Source: Leishmania donovani
Lineage: Eukaryota > Euglenozoa > Kinetoplastea > Trypanosomatida > Trypanosomatidae
NCBI RefSeq assembly: GCF_000227135.1
Contig: NC_018246.1
Coordinates: 405,211-469,210, forward strand
Reading direction: 5' to 3'
Length of the DNA stretch: 64,000 nt
Below the pieces are notes generated by a model, which saw nothing but the letters and a program-made list of their open reading frames with translations, did no database searches and was not told the DNA's origin. Below are positions 1 to 10,515 of this stretch, one piece after another. A program made the position numbers and the translations under genes. Within the stretch, counting starts at the first letter, position 1, and each line of letters opens with the position of its first letter.

Positions 1-361
1 CAAGTACAAGGGCTTTCAGGTGTCGCCGGCTTCCCTGGAGGCGCTCTTGCTGACGCACCCGTGGGTGAAGGACTGCGTGGTGATTGGCGTGCCGGACCCG
101 CGCGACGTGAGCTTCGAGAACCCGCGTGCGCTCGTCGTGCTGCAGCCCTCTGTGTCCCCAGAGGACGCCGTCCGTGCGTCGGACGAGCTGTACCGCTTCG
201 TGATGATAAGCATGCCCCCGCACAAGCGGCTGCACGGCGGTGTGCGCGTCGTGGACGAGATTCCTCGCAACGCCGCTGGCAAGGTGATGCGGCGTCAGGT
301 GCGCCAGGATGAGGTGGCGCTGCTGAAGGGGCAGAACAGCGATAGCGGTGAGGGCAAGTGA
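1..361 (+). CDS. 4-coumarate:CoA ligase-like protein, C-terminal fragment (5' end outside window)
   Basis: The window opens inside a gene of the ANL (acyl/aryl-CoA synthetase) superfamily; codons start at base 2 and the TGA is at 359-361. What remains is the mobile C-terminal domain: the hinge-proximal KYKGFQVSPASLE block (A8 region), the HPWVKDCVVIGVPDP strand, and the A10 motif PRNAAGKVMRR, whose lysine contacts the adenylate in this family. The tail is short (GQNSDSGEGK) with no SKL-type peroxisomal/glycosomal signal. The first 132 bases are identical to bases 7156-7287 of the complete paralogue downstream, then the two become a mosaic of identical and diverged patches, which suggests gene conversion between tandem copies. 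Enzymes of this family activate a carboxylate with ATP and transfer it to CoA; the substrate cannot be told from the sequence. Confidence 0.9.
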   Translation, partial: KYKGFQVSPASLEALLLTHPWVKDCVVIGVPDPRDVSFENPRALVVLQPSVSPEDAVRASDELYRFVMISMPPHKRLHGGVRVVDEIPRNAAGKVMRRQVRQDEVALLKGQNSDSGEGK

Positions 362-928
362 AAGAATGAGTACATGAGGGAGGGGTGCCGAAGGGACGAA
401 GAGAGCAGGTGTGCATGTGCGCCCCGGTTGCAGAGGTGCGGCAGTTGTAGTAAAACACACAATAGTGGTAGTAGCCGTGCTTGCAGATGGGGACAGGGAG
501 GAGACGAGCGAAACCGGCTGTTGTGTGGCGGCGGCTGCGGAGAGGGAAGGCGAAGCGAATCGCGCACACAAAGCCATCACCAAGAACAGCGGCGACCTCC
601 TCGCCTACAGTAAATGTCACAGGTGGTCTGCACCGCCGCATGGCTTCCGTGTAGACTGAATGAGCTCGCATGTGGAACATGAAACTCTGCGCCTACGTTT
701 CTTTTGATTCCCCTCGCTCTGTCTCTCCTTCTCGTCCCTGCAAGCCCCCTCCTCCCTTTGCGCGTCTGTGCAGAGGTGTGTTTCTGTGAGCTGCTGCCGC
801 GCCGCCAACGATCTTTACCGCCTTATCGCTCTTGCATGGACGACGCCTTCGTTTTCCACGTCGTTCTCCGACGTAGTTTTCTTCTCCCTCCTCGTCTCTG
901 TCTTGACTGCTTCTCCGCTCGCGCTGCG
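362..928 (+). other. Intergenic region / 3' UTR of the first ligase-like gene
   Basis: No gene is supported here. The stretch is purine-rich after the stop codon, then pyrimidine-rich from about 700. Short open frames on both strands have no recognisable domain. Confidence 0.6.
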
Positions 929-981
929 ATCGCTGCTCTTCTCGTGCGTCCTTGCTCTCCTTTCAGAGATCACTTGCGCTA
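929..981 (+). repeat. 53-bp extension shared by two SIDER copies outside the element's expected 5' end
   Basis: These bases are identical to 34459-34511. In both places they lie directly upstream of the CCCTGATGATG start of the SIDER-like element. The third copy (from 8688) starts cleanly at CCCTG without this extension, so the 53 bp is probably not part of the core element. It links this copy to the one at 34.5 kb by common descent, segmental copying or 5' transduction. Confidence 0.75.
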
Positions 982-1322
982 CCCTGATGATGCGGGCCAC
1001 CTCAGCGTGGCACCACACTTCAAGTGCCCGCTCTGTATGGGGAGGCCAAGCAGCCGGCAGCCTGCCCTCGGGTATGGACAGCGGGCTCTCGGTGTCGGCG
1101 GACAGGTGTGGGTCAGCGCGGTGCCGCAGAGACCTACGGCCATGATCGCGTTCGTACCAGTGCGCTGCAAATTGTGTCGACGGTCCCACAAATATGCGCA
1201 TCCACCTCCTGTGTTGTCTCTGCTCTGGCTGCGTTGCGGTGGCGTTGAGCGTGATCCCGGGCCGAGCCTGCGCTGTGTGCTGCCGTGGCCTTGCGCTGGA
1301 CTGAACGACGCCGAACGGTGTT
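982..1322 (+). mobile_element. SIDER-like degenerate retroposon, copy A (5' part, before gap)
   Basis: The element starts CCCTGATGATGCGGGCCACC and continues CTCAGCGTGGCACCA. This resembles the conserved ~77-79 bp 5' signature (Pr77 type) of trypanosomatid ingi/L1Tc/SIDER retroposons. It has near-identical copies at 8688 and 34512. Leishmania SIDERs are about 0.5 kb, non-coding, usually lie in 3' UTRs and can influence mRNA stability; this one starts about 620 bp after the stop codon of the ligase-like gene. It is cut off by the N-run. The family call rests on resemblance of the 5' signature to what I recall, plus copy number, size and position. Confidence 0.75.
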
Positions 1323-1421
1323 NNNNNNNNNNNNNNNNNNNNNNNNNNNNNNNNNNNNNNNNNNNNNNNNNNNNNNNNNNNNNNNNNNNNNNNNNNNNNN
1401 NNNNNNNNNNNNNNNNNNNNN
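1323..1421. other. Assembly gap (99 N)
   Basis: A run of 99 N. The 311 bases before it (1012-1322) are identical to the 311 bases after it (1422-1732), offset 410. A second gap in this window has the same length, so 99 is probably a placeholder and not a measured size. Confidence 0.95.
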
Positions 1422-1915
1422 ACCACACTTCAAGTGCCCGCTCTGTATGGGGAGGCCAAGCAGCCGGCAGCCTGCCCTCGGGTATGGACAGCGGGCTCTC
1501 GGTGTCGGCGGACAGGTGTGGGTCAGCGCGGTGCCGCAGAGACCTACGGCCATGATCGCGTTCGTACCAGTGCGCTGCAAATTGTGTCGACGGTCCCACA
1601 AATATGCGCATCCACCTCCTGTGTTGTCTCTGCTCTGGCTGCGTTGCGGTGGCGTTGAGCGTGATCCCGGGCCGAGCCTGCGCTGTGTGCTGCCGTGGCC
1701 TTGCGCTGGACTGAACGACGCCGAACGGTGTTGGTAGGGCCTGGCTCCTTGGCGAATCCTCGATGCAAGTCTGCATTCTGCGAGAGGAGGGCATGCCACC
1801 ACGACATTTGGCCTCGCGGGTTATCAGCGTGCTGGTGCAGCAGTAGGAAAGAAGAGCGGCTGTCGGAGTGAACGGCGGCATAAACAGGCACTCAGAAACA
1901 AGAACAACACAAATA
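1422..1915 (+). mobile_element. SIDER-like retroposon, copy A duplicate and 3' part (after gap)
   Basis: Bases 1422-1732 repeat 1012-1322 exactly; after that the sequence is unique and runs into an A-rich stretch (AAACAAGAACAACACAAA, about 1897-1914) that could be the decayed poly(A) end. If the duplicated block is counted once, the element would be about 524 bp, close to the usual SIDER length; counted twice it would be oversized. I therefore infer that one element was assembled as two overlapping contig ends. The 3' boundary is approximate. Confidence 0.65.
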
Positions 1916-4900
1916 CGCAGCATGCGCGAAGCGCAGCGTGTGCACGCTCTGCATCGGCGACAGAGGATGTTCTTCTTTTCCCCAGCACGACTTCATTGAT
2001 TTCTCTCCCCCGCCCTCCTCTCTGTTCCCTCCCTTTTTCCCACTCTCAGAGCAGCACACTCCGATGCAGCACACGGTCGCCCACTCACACCTGTACATAC
2101 AAAACAGCATCCGAACTCAAGCGCACACATACATACACGCACACACACAGCCTGATTCCTTGTTCTGATGTTGTGCGTGCGCATAGGTACATACATATAG
2201 ATGCAAGTAGAGAGAGTGTGTCGTGTGCAGGTCTATCGAGGAAGGGAGGCACGATGACGCGTCTCGCCTCTCTTCTCCTCCCTCTTCTTACCTCCTGCAC
2301 CGAGTAAGGAATTATGCGATGCAACTCCCTGCAGTGGGGAAAAGGAAAAGGGAAAACACGAAACAGACGATCCGGCTGTTTTGTCGAGGTGGTCTACGGA
2401 GAGCGGACGTGCTAGGCCTCTTCGGGAGAGGCGATCAGGAGGAGCCACACGCGTGCATCTCCTTCCGTTCCCCTTCTCTCCACGTTCTGTTCCTCACACT
2501 TTAGTCGCGAACTTTTCTGGCTTTTTCTCTTCGTCGACGTTGTCTCTCTTTCCTTCTCAATGCAAAAGGGTTTCGCCTTCGTGTGCCGAGGGAGGGGGCC
2601 TCCGCTGTTTCTTTCGGGCGGCCTCCGGCCGCCACACACGGGTGAATATACGCATGTGGGGCGTGGTAGCTTTCTTTGCGCCCCTCTTACGTTAGGGAAG
2701 ATGTAAGCTGGTGCTTGCTATCTTGTCTGTGCGATCAACTTGATCCCACCCCGGCCAGCCATCCCCCCTCCGTTGTCTCTGCCGCCGGGCGCGAGGCATG
2801 ATGGATGTGGGAAGGAGTGGGCGTAGCACTTTCGTGGAAACTATCGAAACGATAAGCATCAATACCGTATGAGCGGAATGCAGAGGTCAGCTGCCCGGCC
2901 TACCCGGCAATGTCAAACACGTTTGAGACATCGCCCTTGACCAGGTGAGAACAAGGGATGATACTCCTCAATGGAATAACTCCACTCTTCGCTCGCCCTC
3001 TCGCTCTAATCGCACACGAGTGAGGGCAATAACTGCGCATGCATGCATATGTCACGGTGAAGGCGCTGCCTCGGACAGCGAACACTAAGGACGGACCCCA
3101 GCGGCGCCCCCTCCTCCGAAGTCAGCAGGTGCGTGCACGAGTTCTTGCGGGAACGAAAAATTGCGTGTTTTTTTGTTGTTTGCTCGCTTCGCTCTTGTCC
3201 CACCTTGCGCTCTCTTCTCGGGGGCATAACGGCGCGGCGGGAGATCACGGGAAGGGCGGTTGAGCTGCTCTTCTTTCACACACACGCACTCTCTCTCTGC
3301 GGCAACGGCTACCTGAGTTGTATCTCTCAGTGGCAACTCCAGCCTCCACTTCCTATGAGAATGGGCCCCAGTGGACTTCATGGCCCCCTTCTCTCTCGTT
3401 AGTTTCACTGTCCGTGCCCTCTGAGTAAGACCCCCGCCCATCCGACCCCCTTCGTATCTACACCCGGTGGGGCAGGAAACTGGAGGGATGGACGGCACGG
3501 CATTCTCGTGCGCACACAAGCACAGGCATACACGTGCATCTATACTCTTGTAGAAGAAACGCGCTCTGTGCCGGCCTGTATGACCCTCGATGTGTAAGCG
3601 GCACGACCGCACACACCGCCCCAGAAGTCGGATCGATGAAGACAGTTATGCTGACGCACTAACGGTGTTGGTGTAACTCTCTCGCTTTTCCTCTTCCATC
3701 TCTCTCGCCCCCTATCGCACGCTGGCGAAGTAAAAGGCGTATGCGCATATGTGTATGTCTGTGTGTCCTCGTCAGTGGGAAGCTCCACCCCCCATGCATG
3801 GCGACATGCCCCGGCATCCTCCACTCCCCCTCCCCTCCTGCTCCTTTTCACACCTGCCCTTCTCGCTTTCACCTGTTTTGTGCTTCTGTTTCTCATGTCG
3901 TGTGACTATCCGACTCACTATCTCCACACACACACACACACACATACGCACGCACGCGCACCTCTCTCGTTTCTCTCCGCATGTCATGTGCGGCTATCCC
4001 TTTGGTGGGGTGTGTGCCTTCATTGGTTTATGTGCTCTTTTTTTCTCGTGTGTGTTCGTGTGGTCCTTCTCTCACACCCTCACATCCTTTCGAGTTAAAC
4101 ACGTCTCTCTTCCCCCTCCTATCGCAAGATTAGCTGCATTGCGACGTTCCCTTTCTCACGCACACGCACACACCCACCCTCTCTCCCTCCCTCGCTTGGC
4201 TTCTCACTGCATTTCGAGTAGTTTCTTTGCGTGTGCGCCCATCAAGCGACCTCTCCCCCTCTCCCGTCGTCTGTGCTCGCCCTGTAAGGCGACAACGCAC
4301 AGACAGGTGTAAATAGCAAAAAAAAAATCGCTCTGCCGCTGGCCCTTCCCCGTCTTTAGCTTTCCCCTGCTTCTGAAGTTCATGAGAAAAACGAGACAAG
4401 TCTTCTGTTCTTTCTTCTATCTTAGTCCACTAGCACAATACAAACTCACAGCAAAGAACGACAGGCACACGCACACACACACGCACACGCTCAGAGTCGC
4501 AGAGGGCGCCTACTTCAACTGGACGGTGACACCACGCTCTCTCATCTCTACGTTTCGCGCCACACACCCGCACCCTCGTAATCCTTCTCTCTCGAATCCA
4601 TAATTTTGTTGTTGTTGGAGCGTGTGCTCAGCCGTTCGGCCATCTCACATCAGTTGTGCCGTGTACTTGTGTGTGCGACGTGACTTTCTCCCTCCTCCCT
4701 CCTTCCCTCCCTCCCCCTTGCCTTTCTTTGTTTTTTTTTCCGCTTCCTTTTATCTCCTCCTCCTCCGCTCTGCTTGCCATCGACTTGTTCTGCCTACACG
4801 TTTCCGAACGCAAAAAAAAAAACGGGCGGCTCTGTGACTCGATCCGTCCTTTTTTTTCCCTCTTCTTCGCTCCACCCCTTTTCGAACGCTTCGCTCTGCT

Positions 4901-5356
4901 TCGTCTTTGTCTCGTTGCTGCTCGTTTTTGTCCCCTGCCTCGCTCCCTCGCTCTGTGTGTGTGTGCGTGTGTACGGCCCCCCTCCCGCTACCGCAATTCG
5001 ACGTTGCTTATTGCTTACGAAGTTTCCTCGCTATTTCTTCTCTGTTCTAAATTGTTCTTGCCCTTTTATCAGCCGCCTCCCCCTTCCCCCCTCCCTCTTT
5101 TTGTGCCAGAGTCCGTCATTGACAACCTCCCCTCCCTCCCTCCCTCCCTCCCTCCCCCTCCCTCCTCTCTCGGAGTCCCTGCATTACATACAGTCACGCA
5201 TACGGCCACCAACCGAGAAAAATTCAATCAAACGTGCCTCCTTGACACGCGAGTTTGACGCGATCGTTCTTCTTCATCGCTGCATCTTTTCCTCTGCTTC
5301 TAAGACGTTTCTTCTTGTTTTCGTTGTTGTCGTCCGCGTGTTGCCCCGGGCCATTT
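1916..5356 (+). other. Long intergenic region between the two ligase-like genes
   Basis: No convincing gene. The region holds CA-rich tracts (around 2120-2150, 3928-3960, 4460-4490), poly(T)/poly(A) runs and strong pyrimidine bias, especially 3690-5250. A CCCT-type tract at about 5128-5165 is G-rich on the other strand. Open frames here translate to Ser/Pro/Leu/Cys-rich or Thr-His repeats typical of CT and CA repeats, with no domain. Confidence 0.6.
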
Positions 5357-5435
5357 CCTCGGCCTCTCTCGTGCCGCCCTCCCCCCTTCTCCTCCCCCCT
5401 TCTCCCCTGTCTCTTTTTCGGCTCGCCTTTTTCAG
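5357..5435 (+). promoter_or_regulatory. Polypyrimidine tract and candidate spliced-leader acceptor AG
   Basis: A CT-rich stretch ends in CTTTTTCAG, with the AG at 5434-5435. This would leave a 5' UTR of about 128 nt before the ATG of the second ligase-like gene. Trans-splicing at an AG after a pyrimidine tract is the rule in kinetoplastids; the exact site is inferred. Confidence 0.5.
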
Positions 5436-5563
5436 TGCTGGCGTGCGCTGCGCCTCCGCTCAGATTCACGGATAAAGACACGGTGTCGCGCCATCATAGC
5501 ACAGCGGCAACGGGAAAGAAGTTGTGCCTAGTATTCTCTTGCACCCATACATACACTGTCAGC

Positions 5564-7558
5564 ATGCTCCGCAATAAGATTCGGTGGGCGAGCGTCCTCG
5601 GTGCGCAGCGCTGCGGTAGAGGTGTTGCTTGCCGTAGCAACGGCCTGCTTGCTGGTCGAAGCATACCCGTTGAAGCACCGCGCGCGTTGACGGTGTCGTC
5701 GTCTTCACATGCCCTGACGCCGTTCTTGAGGCCCGTCGCGGCAGCCATGGCACTGACGCAGCAGGTCCGCTTTGCCTCTACGACGTCGACCCCCTCCGCT
5801 ACAGCCACAGCCACGTCGGCCGCCGCAGATGCGGGAACGCATGTCTATAAGTCGCGGTTTCCCTCGGTGATGGACAAGGTGAACACGGAGAGAACCCTCT
5901 ACGAGTACCTCATGAAGCGTATAAAGGCGAAGGACCCGAAGAAAATCGCTGCCGTTCAGGCGGAAAACGGCAAGGAGCTGACCTACTCCAAGGTCATACA
6001 GGCCACCGACTGGTGCGCGCGAGCGCTGTACCATCACGCCAAGGTCCGCAAGGGCGATGTGGTGTGCATGTGCATGCTGAATACTATTATTTACGGCCCT
6101 GTGGTGTACGGTGCGTTGCGCCTCGGCGCCCTCGTCTCCCCGGTGAACGCAATCGCGGAGCCGTCGCTTCTCGCATACTTCATGACAGAGACCAACGCCA
6201 AGGTCATTCTCGGCATGCGTTACTTCCGCAAGCAGCTTGAGGAGGCCGTCGCCATTGTGGAGAAGGACACGGGCAGGAAGGTGGCCATCCACTACCCGGA
6301 GGACTTCTTCAAGAGGTGGTACATCTGGCCTGTGCCGCGCAGCTACGATGGGCTGAAGGGCGCCTCCCTCGACGATACCGTCGTCATCCCCTTCTCCAGC
6401 GGCACGGGCGGCTTGTCCAAGGGTGTGAAGCTGTCGAATCGAGCACTCATCGCCAACTCGGAGCAGCTGGGGGCGGCCTTCGAGTTCTCGCCGGACGACG
6501 CGGGCATCACGATCCTGCCATTCTTCCACATCTACGGCTTCACTGCCTGTCTCAACGCTGGCTACGCCCACGGCGTGATGCAGATCGTCATGTACAAGTA
6601 CACCGTCGAGGACTACCTAAAGGCGTCCGAGAAGTACAAGGCGACGATCAACCTCGTCGCCCCGCCGATCCTCATCTCGCTGCTCAAGAACGCGGACAAG
6701 GTGAAGCACACGGACCTGTCGTCGCTCAAGCGCTTCTGCTGCGGGGCAGCCCCGCTCGGCCCCGAGACGGTGGAGGCGATAGAGAAGATGCTGCCCAGAG
6801 TCTCCGTCACGCAGGCCTACGGCATGACGGAGATGGCGCCGGCCGTGACGGTGCCCAATGGGCTGCGGCACAAGGTGCCAGGCGCCTGCGGTGTGCTTGT
6901 GGCGGACACGGAGCTACGCATCGTGAAGGTAGACGACAGCCAGCAGAGCGGCACAGACAAGTCTTGCGGCATCGACGCAGAGCCCGGCGCGGAGGGTGAG
7001 GTGTGGGTGCGTGGTCCGCAGATGATGAAGGGCTATTTGCGCGATGAGGACACGGCCATGTGCATGCAGGACGGCTGGTACCGCACTGGCGACATCGGCA
7101 AGTTCGACGCTGAGGCCGGCGAGCTCGTCATCACGGACCGGCTGAAGGAGCTGATCAAGTACAAGGGCTTTCAGGTGTCGCCGGCTTCCCTGGAGGCGCT
7201 CTTGCTGACGCACCCGTGGGTGAAGGACTGCGTGGTGATTGGCGTGCCGGACCCGCGCGACGTGAGCTTCGAGAACCCGCGTGCGCTTGTGTCTCTCCAG
7301 CCGTCAGTGTCTCCCAAAGACGCCGTGCGTGCGTCGGACGAGCTGTACCGCTTCGTCATGTCGCGCATGCCCCCGCACAAGCGGCTGCACGGCGGTGTGC
7401 GCATTGTCAGTGAAGTGCCGCGCAACTTGTCTGGCAAGCTGCTGCGCCGGCAGGCCCGCAAGGATGAGGCGGAGCTGATCAAAGCGCAGATGGAGAAGGC
7501 GAGCGCGGCCAGGACGAAGTCAGCGAAGGAGGCGGCGAACGCATCCGCCTCGGATTGA
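5564..7558 (+). CDS. 4-coumarate:CoA ligase-like acyl/aryl-CoA synthetase, probably mitochondrial
   Basis: The first in-frame ATG gives 664 aa. The first ~35 residues (MLRNKIRWASVLGAQRCGRG...) are basic and lack acidic residues, like a mitochondrial presequence; the enzyme proper begins around residue 100. ANL motifs are in order: phosphate-binding loop FSSGTGGLSKGVKLSN (residues ~276-291), YGMTE (~419), GEVWVRG (~480), YRTGD (~505), DRLKELIKYKGFQV (~525-540) and the A10 PRNLSGKLLRR with its lysine at ~625. The KELIKYKGFQV block is typical of 4-coumarate/fatty-acyl ligases. The P-loop is unusual: the family norm is SSGTTGLPKG, while here T-to-G and P-to-S changes give SSGTGGLSKG. The tail SASD is not a peroxisomal signal. 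It shares long identical patches with the partial gene at the window start. The substrate is unknown; plants' 4-coumarate pathway is not implied. Confidence 0.92.
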   Translation: MLRNKIRWASVLGAQRCGRGVACRSNGLLAGRSIPVEAPRALTVSSSSHALTPFLRPVAAAMALTQQVRFASTTSTPSATATATSAAADAGTHVYKSRFPSVMDKVNTERTLYEYLMKRIKAKDPKKIAAVQAENGKELTYSKVIQATDWCARALYHHAKVRKGDVVCMCMLNTIIYGPVVYGALRLGALVSPVNAIAEPSLLAYFMTETNAKVILGMRYFRKQLEEAVAIVEKDTGRKVAIHYPEDFFKRWYIWPVPRSYDGLKGASLDDTVVIPFSSGTGGLSKGVKLSNRALIANSEQLGAAFEFSPDDAGITILPFFHIYGFTACLNAGYAHGVMQIVMYKYTVEDYLKASEKYKATINLVAPPILISLLKNADKVKHTDLSSLKRFCCGAAPLGPETVEAIEKMLPRVSVTQAYGMTEMAPAVTVPNGLRHKVPGACGVLVADTELRIVKVDDSQQSGTDKSCGIDAEPGAEGEVWVRGPQMMKGYLRDEDTAMCMQDGWYRTGDIGKFDAEAGELVITDRLKELIKYKGFQVSPASLEALLLTHPWVKDCVVIGVPDPRDVSFENPRALVSLQPSVSPKDAVRASDELYRFVMSRMPPHKRLHGGVRIVSEVPRNLSGKLLRRQARKDEAELIKAQMEKASAARTKSAKEAANASASD

Positions 7559-8687
7559 CGAGGCATAGAGACGGAAAAAGGGCTCCCGGAAGTCCCATGA
7601 CAAGTATGAGCTCTCGCTCTCGGTGTACGTGAATGTGTGTGTGTGTGTGTGTGTGTGTGGGGAGGCGATTGGCGAAATCAGGGCAACCCCCCCCCCTCTC
7701 TCTCTTTCTTTTCACTCGTGCGGCACGTCTCATCACAGCTCACTCGTCTCCGCTGGGCCGTCACACACACACACACTTGTTGTATAGTGTACTGCTCTCT
7801 TCCTCTCTCTAATCTGAATGTTTTTTTTTTTTGTTTTGCACGTTGTGCTAGTTGTGCTCGATGGTTTTTTTGGGGGGAGGAAAGGGGCGTTGCTGCCGTT
7901 GGTGTATACCCCCGCCCCCCCTCCCCCTCCCTCGTCCGGGAAGAAGACCATTGCATTTCATTACGTGCGTGCGTGCTTCTGTCTTCTCCTCGTACTCCCT
8001 TAGGTGTTTTTTCTTTGTGCTCGATGTCTTCCTTCGACCTGTGATAATCTCCTACCTTTCTCGAAGAGTGGAGCCCCGCCCTCTTCGTGGCAGCGCCCGC
8101 CCACACACACACACACGCACTCCACCTTCCGGTTTTGTTTGTTTTTATCTTACGGCACCGTGCCATTGGCAAATCATCCCTTACTTTGTGAACGCTCTAC
8201 GTATACACTCTTGTACCCCTGCCACACCTCCCGCGGCCTCGCACATGCACATACACCCCCCCCCCTCCCTGCAGCCCTTCCCCTCCTCTATCTCGGCTTG
8301 CCTTGTGTGTATGCCTTGTGAAACAAATCCCTCTCTTTCTGTCGCAACGATGCCGACCACACTGACCTCGTCTTCCACCCCTTTCTCTCTGCCTAACATG
8401 TGCTCAGCCCCCCCCCCAAAAAAAAAAATCTTTCTCGGGCGCCCGACTGTTTTTGTTTTTCTTTCAGCTTCCCCCTTGTGAACTTTACCTTCTGCTCGTC
8501 TACCAGCCCACCCGCAGCGAGCTCGCGCACAGACCCACTCACGCGCCTGCATGCAGAGGACGGCGTCCGCGTCCGCGTGCACCGGATGGGCATCCGTGTG
8601 CGTTCCTGTGCGTCATTCTCTATTTCCCCTCCCTCCCTATTTGTTCTTTCACTCCATCGCTTTTCGTTTACTGTCTTTTCTATGAAT
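7559..8687 (+). other. Intergenic region / 3' UTR of the second ligase-like gene
   Basis: No gene is supported. It contains the GT repeat at 7634-7659, homopolymer C, T and A runs, and pyrimidine-rich DNA up to the SIDER-like copy at 8688. Confidence 0.6.
7634..7659. repeat. (TG)n microsatellite
   Basis: About 13 uninterrupted TG units within the 3' UTR of the ligase-like gene. Confidence 0.9.
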
Positions 8688-9030
8688 CCCTGATGATGCG
8701 GGCCACCTCAGCGTGGCACCACACTTCAAGTGCCCGCTCTGTATGGGGAGGCCAAGCAGCCGGCAGCCTGTCCTTGGGCATGGCCAGCGGGCTCTCGGTG
8801 TCGGCGGACAGGTGTGGGTCAGCGCGGTGCCGCAGAGACCTACGACCATGATCGCGTTCGTACCAGTGCGCTGCAAATTGTGTCGACGGTCCCACAAATA
8901 TGCGCATCCACCTCCTGTGTTGTCTCTGCTCTGGCTGCGTTGCGGTGGCGTTGAGCGTGATCCCGGGCCGAGCCTGCGCTGTGTGCTGCCGTGGCCTTGC
9001 GCTGGACTGAACGACGCCGAACGGTGTTGG
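8688..9030 (+). mobile_element. SIDER-like retroposon, copy B
   Basis: It starts exactly at CCCTGATGATGCGGGCC and matches copy A to the end of ACGGTGTTGG, with about five base differences by my reading (four clustered near 8771-8786, one near 8846). The immediately upstream bases are unrelated to those of copies A and C, which fixes the 5' boundary. The 3' part beyond 9030 diverges from copy A (only a CCACGACAT...GCAGCAG similarity) and may end near the AAAAA at ~9135. It lies about 1.1 kb after the stop of the ligase-like gene, likely within its 3' UTR. Confidence 0.75.
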
Positions 9031-9537
9031 TTGGATCCGGTTCCACGACATAGCCGTGATGCAGCAGAGGCAGGTGAACTGTGGTTGTGTATGCGTCTGT
9101 TTCCGAAGATGTTCATGGTCGAATAGACACGCTGAGAAAAAGGCCTCGCTTGACTTTGCGCATGTGTCGTCTTCTACTCAGATGCGCGTACTACACGCAC
9201 GTCGACAAGCCGCTTCCAAAAAGAGAAGCATGTGTGAAGGGACGTAGAAAACGGGACGCACAGCGGAACGGCGATGCATGCGTTGCAATGGTCCTGAAGA
9301 AAATGTGCGCTCGTCTTCGGTGTGTGGCAGCGGTAGTGCGCGTGCAAGCGCAGTACGCCTGGCACAGCGAATGGAGCACCTCCTTTCCTCTTTAAGACTT
9401 GTGCAGCCCGTGAAGACTTTCCCCTTTCCCTCGCCTGCAGTTAGCCTCAGGTGCGCACATTGTTGCCCTTCGCTGGCCGGAGTGCAAGAGGGGTCAACAT
9501 GCGCAATGCTTCTTGCATACCCTCTTGGCGCACCTCC

Positions 9538-9578
<41 letters not shown>

Positions 9579-10350
9579 ATCAACTCTCCACACCTTCTCC
9601 TGTCGTGTTCATCATGTCACACGCGGACAACTGCACACGGTGTTGCCGCTGTCGTCACACAAGCGTTCTTATTCTGCTTCAGAAGTGCCATCGCTAACTA
9701 CCGCCTCCGCATCCCTCGCCGGTGCTTCCGCTCAGCCCCACCCACCACGATCACCCAACTTCCTCCCGCTTTCGGCGTGTTTCCTCTTGAACAACGCTTG
9801 TCAAACAAACAGCGGGGACTACTCCGGCATCATCTGTAGCGGCCAACAAGCCGCCACCGCCCCTTCCCACCTTACCTATCCTCTTGCTCGCTTCATGCAC
9901 GCGTAGCAGATAAGCGCCTCCAGAGCAGAAGCTCAAAGGGGGAGGCGCCCAGGGGTGGCACGTGTGTGCTGCTCCGCTGATTCAAGAGGTGATCATTGCG
10001 GGGTCTGCTGCGGGGCTCATCTGGCTGCCCATGGCAGCCCACGTGACGGCTCCATCTATGCATCCACTTCTGGCATTCATCGGTTGAGTGGCTGGTGCGG
10101 CGAGGATGCCGCGTCGGGGTGTTCACTGACCGTGTTCATCCCTGCCTCTCGCGTGCACCGCGGGGCACATGTGCAGGTGCGAGGCCTCTGCTTGAAATGG
10201 GCAGCTTTGCATCTTTTCGTTTACTCACTCGCCCATGTCTCCCTGTCTCCGGGTCGCTCACGGTCTCTGCACCATCACGCTCACCTACTCGCTCAGCACA
10301 CAACCCCCACCCCTCCCTCTTTGCCCCGTGCACCCTTCAAACTGCGCGCA
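9031..10350 (+). other. Intergenic region before the LST8-like gene
   Basis: No gene is supported. It holds the possible decayed 3' end of SIDER copy B, a long GT repeat (9541-9577) and then mixed-composition DNA becoming pyrimidine-rich towards 10350. Confidence 0.6.
9541..9577. repeat. (TG)n microsatellite, 37 bp
   Basis: Uninterrupted TG repeat, the longest pure dinucleotide run in the window. Confidence 0.95.
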
Positions 10351-10432
10351 TGCCTCCCTCCCTCTCCCCCCCCCCTTTATGTATGTGATCGCATGGGCGA
10401 ACGCTTCATGCCAATGAATGACGCCTAACTAG
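10351..10432 (+). promoter_or_regulatory. Polypyrimidine tract and candidate spliced-leader acceptor AG
   Basis: A C/T run (about 10351-10378) is followed by no AG dinucleotide until CTAACTAG at 10431-10432, making that AG the simplest acceptor. The resulting 5' UTR would be about 83 nt. Confidence 0.5.
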
Positions 10433-10515
10433 TGTACCGACACATATTCGAGCACCAACGCGCACGCTACATTCGCCCACGAAGAACAGCGGAAGACGTC
10501 ACCGCACCGGCAAGG

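Noticed and set aside
704..1555. 283-codon + strand frame (and minus-strand frames of similar extent) across the first N gap
   Set aside because: It runs through the 99 N and through SIDER-like repeat sequence; the same peptides recur at each copy because the DNA is repeated, not because a protein is encoded.
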